DNA of 64,000 bases from assembly GCA_951799405.1 (NCBI GenBank), contig OX637352.1, forward strand, positions 15,882,820-15,946,819, given 5' to 3'. The notes under the pieces are model-generated. The model made no database searches. It was not told where the DNA came from and worked only from the letters and a program-made list of their open reading frames with translations. Positions within the stretch are counted from its first letter, which is position 1, and each line of letters starts with the position of its first letter. Source of the DNA: Agapetus fuscipes. Its lineage: Eukaryota; Arthropoda; Insecta; Trichoptera; Glossosomatidae. The translations under genes were made by a program, and so were the position numbers. Positions 60,427 through 64,000 of this stretch are shown here, in pieces.

Positions 60427-61448
60427 GGATAACGAGTAGGAAATGGTGGCCTAAATTGGGGTCGGATAGGTCGATTCTGAGAACGTAGCCCGTAGCAGAA
60501 TCTTGCTATGTGCCCAGTTTTATTGCAATTGTAGCATTTTATAACTATCGGTCTTATCGGTACAGCGCATACTTGCTTTTGAATGACTGGCGGTATGGGG
60601 TGGCTAATTGTTGGTTTTGCTATAGTAGTTATAGACTCGAAGGACAAGCAAATCTTTTCCAGAGCGTCAACCGAGGTAGGATTCGCTGCTAATACCACAG
60701 AGGCATACTGAGGAAGAAGACCTCTCTTCAGAATTTTTAAGAGTTCTAAGTCTGATATACCATGTTCCGTTAAGGAATTATTAATAAGGAGAATTGATGA
60801 AATGTATTCCAACGCCGATTCATTTGGTAGTTGGTGTTTAGTCCAAACAGATATTTTACGATCCAACTCGGACTCTTTGCTTTCAAATCGTGAGGTGAAT
60901 AGTAGTCTTAGCTGTTCCCAGGTATGTGGGATATTTGCACAATGGGAGCGATAGAACATTAAAGCTCTATCAAGGAATTCTGGTAAAAAGTTAGGTAAGT
61001 GCTCCGTAGGGCAATTCCTAGCCTTGGCGATTTCTGAAATTCGGGTGAAGAATTCTCTAACATCCTCTTTACCGGTGAACTTGGTAATACACCATGTGTT
61101 TAAGTTTATATTATAAGGCAAATGAACATTCTGAGGGGGTTGGTATACTTCTGGAGTATGCATAGAGACATGGGAAATAGAAGAAGTAGGCAATATCTCC
61201 TGCAAACGAGGAGTTTGCGATTCCAGTGTACCAGATTCAATGGCAGGGACCGTATGAGTACTATTATACATTGCTGCCTGTTGACGAAGTTCTACCAGAG
61301 TGGAACTTGGAAGGATTCCTCTTTCCCTGAGTTGCTTAGCTAAGGTTTTATAATGAGCTGAGCTAATCCTAGGTATTGGTTCCATGGTTAAAGATAGGAG
61401 TAGCAAAGGAGTAATACAATTAACAAAATATAATTTAATAAAACTCAC
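60375..61448 (-). CDS. gag: Ty3/Gypsy gag
   Basis: A 357-codon frame. The likely true start is the Met at 61385 (MEPIPRISSAHYKTLAKQLR), because the preceding 21 residues are hydrophobic and atypical. The middle holds a retrotransposon gag-like helical region (FTGKEDVREFFTRISEIAKA, WEQLRLLFTSRFESKESELD). Near the C-terminus is one CCHC zinc knuckle, CYNCNKTGHIARFC, followed by an Arg/Pro-rich tail that would bind RNA. It ends VVAKNDQ and TGA just past the slippery site. Confidence 0.9.
   Translation of the reverse strand: MSFIKLYFVNCITPLLLLSLTMEPIPRISSAHYKTLAKQLRERGILPSSTLVELRQQAAMYNSTHTVPAIESGTLESQTPRLQEILPTSSISHVSMHTPEVYQPPQNVHLPYNINLNTWCITKFTGKEDVREFFTRISEIAKARNCPTEHLPNFLPEFLDRALMFYRSHCANIPHTWEQLRLLFTSRFESKESELDRKISVWTKHQLPNESALEYISSILLINNSLTEHGISDLELLKILKRGLLPQYASVVLAANPTSVDALEKICLSFESITTIAKPTISHPIPPVIQKQVCAVPIRPIVIKCYNCNKTGHIARFCYGLRSQNRPIRPQFRPPFPTRYPCPRSTAPPRVVAKNDQ
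60384..60390 (-). promoter_or_regulatory. Candidate -1 frameshift site A AAA AAC
   Basis: Read in the gag frame as GCA AAA AAC, this is a canonical X XXY YYZ heptamer located 7 bases before the gag stop codon and inside the gag-pol overlap. Slipping by one base continues into pol. No downstream pseudoknot was established by eye. Confidence 0.75.
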
Positions 61449-61532
61449 AGTTTTTATTCAGGAGATGTGCCAGAAGAATATCTAGTTGAAGCTTGGGGAA
61501 GACTGTAGTCGTGCTGGAGTTGATCCAGGTGG

Positions 61533-61642
61533 AGCCAACTCAAGGTCGATCCAACTCGAGGCGGAGCCAACTCAAGACGGAGCCAACTCAAGACGGAGCC
61601 AACTCAAGACGGAGCCAACTCAAGACCCGCGATGGGCGCCAG
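61533..61642 (-). repeat. Leader with PBS-like site and ~16-bp tandem repeats
   Basis: Directly next to the LTR the minus strand reads CTGGCGCCCATCGCGGG, a TGG-starting primer-binding-site candidate. Further downstream TCTTGAGTTGGCTCCG is repeated about four to six times (61550-61625). I could not assign the primer tRNA. Confidence 0.65.
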
Positions 61643-61946
61643 TGTCACAGCGTCGCCCGACTACGTCGAGGCTTCACTGTCAAAAACCCTCCGGCTAACT
61701 TCAGGGTTGTGTGTGAACATTGACGTCCTCGTCTCAGGGTGGTTATAGATGGGTTGTAACTACAGTCTGAAATAGAAAGTTCCAAAACCAAAGAAAAAGA
61801 AACAAAAGGTGAAAGGGGAATGTGGTTTATTTAAAAGAATTAATTCTTTAAACAGAAGAACAACATTTACAGAGGAGGTAACTCATAGTTATATTATCGA
61901 TGTATAAACTCGTCAAACTACGAGAAGCTTATCTAATAAAGGTCTC
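61643..61946 (-). repeat. Right (5') LTR, truncated
   Basis: Starts TGTCACAGCGTCGCCCGACT, same 304 bp as the left LTR, then abruptly changes to BEL/Pao-like DNA at 61947. The promoter-containing outer part is lost. Confidence 0.85.
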
Positions 61947-64000
61947 TGTTCACGCCAAAGCGCCATCTTTCGATCATTCCTCAAATTAACCTCCTTATCC
62001 TGGAACTTCACCATTATTATCCAAAATCTGTTTTACCGACCCACATATTGCCACTTGCATTTTGATCTTGGAGCAAGAAGGTAGTCGATAAAAACTTCGT
62101 GGGTGAAATTCGAAAACGTCGTGAATGAAGATTTGGGTCAAGGATACGTGATACCTCATCATGGCGTTGTACGCGCAGATAAGACAACTACCAAGTTGAG
62201 GGTAGTTTTGGACGCAAGTGCGCCTACCTCATCGGGAGTAGCATTAAATAACATTTTGCACACTGGCCCAAATTTGCAAAATGATTTAATGAAAATAGTT
62301 TTGAGATTTAGACTATTTCCTATAGCGTTAAATGCAGATATTCGGCAAATGTATTTGCAAATAAAAATTAGAAAGGAAGATCAAAGGTTCCAGAGATTGT
62401 TTTATAGATTCGATCCAAAAGGACCTTTGCAGTTGTTCGAAATGACAAGGGTGCCATTTGGACTATGTTGCAGTCCGTATTTGGCCATTCGTACGGTGCG
62501 GCAGCTGGCAATAGATGAGCGGGATCGATTTCCGGATGCAGCAGCCGTGGCGGAATCCGACATATACATGGATGACATAGCTACGAGTTGTAGTACTGTA
62601 GCCGAAGGGGTGAAGCTGTCAACTCAGCTTATAAACTTTTTTAATGCTGGAGGATTTGAATTGACCAAATTCTGTAGTAATGCTCCCGAAGCATTAAAAC
62701 TTGTACCGCCAGAGCGTAAAGTCACTAACGTCGTGAAATTTGATCCAGAAGACGATCTGAAGGTTTTAGGACTTCGGTGGGAGCCGCGAGATGATGTCTT
62801 CACATTTAGGGTAAATAGACATCCAAGAAGCTGTACAAAGCGCGGAATATTGTCTACAGTAGCTCGCATGTGGGATGTGCTAGGTATTGTAGCACCGGTC
62901 ACGCTAATGGCCAAGTTAATTATCAAGTACCTATGGACAGAAGGGATCGGATGGGATGAGACTCCGCCGTTCAGTGTCATTGAGCATTGGGAGCGTTTAG
63001 AGAGGGAATTGGTTCTTCTGGAACGTCTTCGATTGCCTCGACATATTGGAGTGGTAGTGGAGGGTTGCATCGTATCCCTATTAGGATTTGCAGACGCTTC
63101 GGAAAAAGCCTATGGGGGAGTGGTATACATGCATGTACACTTTCCTTCGACTCGAGATTCAATTGTTCGGTTAATTTGTGCAAAATCGAGAGTAGCGCCC
63201 TCTAAAACAGTAATTTCGCTACCGAGAATGGAGTTGTGCGCGAACTTAGTTTTAGCAAAGCTGATGAGATACGTGATTGACGTATATGCCCAGAGCTGCA
63301 CAATCAGTCGGATTTTGGCGTTCACTGATAGTACTGTAGCTTTGGCTTGGATCAAATCGGATCCAACAAGGTGGCAGTGTTTTGTTGGTAACAGAGTGGC
63401 AAAAATTCAGCAGTTGATCGAAGCTGATAAGTTTTACCACATTTCTGGTAAGGATAATCCTGCTGACTGCCTGTCTAGGGGGTTAACTCCCGCTCAGCTC
63501 ATGGAACATCCTTTGTGGTTTGCGGGACCCGGGTTTGCAAAACTTCCATCGGAAGAATGGCCAGTTCATCCGTTTGACCTCAAGTTGGTCGACGATGCGC
63601 CCGAGAAAAGGAGACCAGTGCTAGCCTTATTGGAAATAGAGGAAACTGAAGAAGTACATATGTTATGCGAAATGGCAGAGCGTGTTTCCTCGTGGAGTAA
63701 GCTATTAAGGATAACAGTTTACATACTAAGATTTCTGAAGAAGCTACCTAAACCCTTTCATGTGTCGCATTTAGAGATGGCAGAAAAGGTAATTATAAAG
63801 AATTTACAATCTCGACATTTTGGAAATGAAATTAAATTGTTGAATTCCGGAAAGCAAGTAAAACCCGCTTTCAGAAGGTTGAGAACTTTCCTGAAGGATG
63901 GGGTTCTAAGAGTAGGTGGACGATTATCAAATGCGAGTATAGAATACGATAGTCAGCATCCAATACTTTTACCTCGTCGCGATCATGTGGTCAATCTTAT
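61947..64000 (+). mobile_element. BEL/Pao retrotransposon pol fragment, runs off the window
   Basis: From about 62085 to the window end one plus frame is open for over 630 codons with no stop. It encodes a BEL/Pao-type reverse transcriptase (YVIPHHGVVR, KLRVVLDASAPTSSGVALNN, FEMTRVPFGLCCSPYLA, catalytic YMDD at 62565-62576). RNase H/Pao-type segments follow (ISLPRMELCANLVLAKLM, AFTDSTVALAWIKSDPTRWQ, NPADCLSRGLTP) and then the start of the integrase region (FLKDGVLRVGGRL). An in-frame TAG at 62082-62084 and loss of similarity mark the 5' truncation. Minus-strand open frames in this interval are shadows. Confidence 0.9.

Larger units (their letters stand above)
51783..61946 (-). mobile_element. 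Ty3/Gypsy LTR retrotransposon, right LTR truncated
   Basis: Minus-strand element: right (5') LTR part 61643-61946, primer-binding-site region and leader repeats 61533-61642, gag 61448-60375, pol to 57193, a 3' region with tandem arrays and nested repeats, and the left (3') LTR beginning at 51783. The first 304 bp of the two LTRs are almost identical, which suggests recent insertion. The left LTR lies inside a SINE-2 copy within the intron of the gene at 50791. The end of the left LTR on its inner side could not be defined. Confidence 0.85.

Noticed and set aside
62624..63070. 148-codon minus frame
   Set aside because: Shadow of the BEL/Pao pol frame on the plus strand.

Overview
This window is eukaryotic nuclear DNA, almost certainly from an arthropod and most likely an insect. 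It is AT-rich and crowded with transposable elements. Host genes appear as short, GC-rich exons with consensus splice sites, separated by kilobase-scale introns packed with SINEs, 5'-truncated LINEs, MITEs and fold-back elements. Lepidoptera is plausible from the style of the repeats, but this cannot be proven from the sequence. Nothing bacterial is present: no operons, CRISPR arrays or prokaryotic mobile elements.

Host genes, left to right. (1) Minus strand, 5213 to 455: five exons of a three-SH3-domain adaptor, best matched to insect Dlish/Vamana of the Fat-Dachs-Hippo pathway; the N-terminal exon was not found. (2) Minus strand, 29143 to 9592: Rabphilin (Rph), a Rab effector with a Rab-binding zinc-finger module and C2A and C2B domains; seven exons were located and at least one (first half of the Rab-binding domain) is missing. 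(3) Plus strand, 39525 to 41646: Mediator subunit MED31, three exons, complete. (4) Minus strand, 50191 to 45570: phosphoglycerate mutase, five exons, exactly 254 aa. (5) Plus strand from 50791: first exon of an unidentified basic protein, divergently arranged 599 bp from phosphoglycerate mutase. Its first intron has been invaded by about 10 kb of LTR retrotransposon.

Mobile DNA. From 51783 to 61946 lies a minus-strand Ty3/Gypsy retrotransposon with open gag and pol joined by an A AAA AAC frameshift site. Its right LTR is cut off against a BEL/Pao pol fragment that runs off the window end. Elsewhere the window holds about twenty copies of a tRNA-Thr-like SINE. Three of these carry a 5S-rRNA-like head, and three are joined to a second tRNA-like module. 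There are also about thirty copies of an unclassified ~255-bp element starting TTGACTTATAGG, many RTE-type LINE 3' ends, a Tigger-type and a Harbinger-type DNA transposon, several MITEs, and long inverted repeats.

Most notable: a tandem array of six copies of the phosphoglycerate mutase exon-3/5'-splice-site junction; the composite 5S-tRNA SINE; a perfect 75-bp inverted repeat; a decayed in-frame duplicate of a Dlish exon segment; and several nested insertions with readable empty sites. All exon coordinates are hand-derived from splice consensus and reading-frame continuity.
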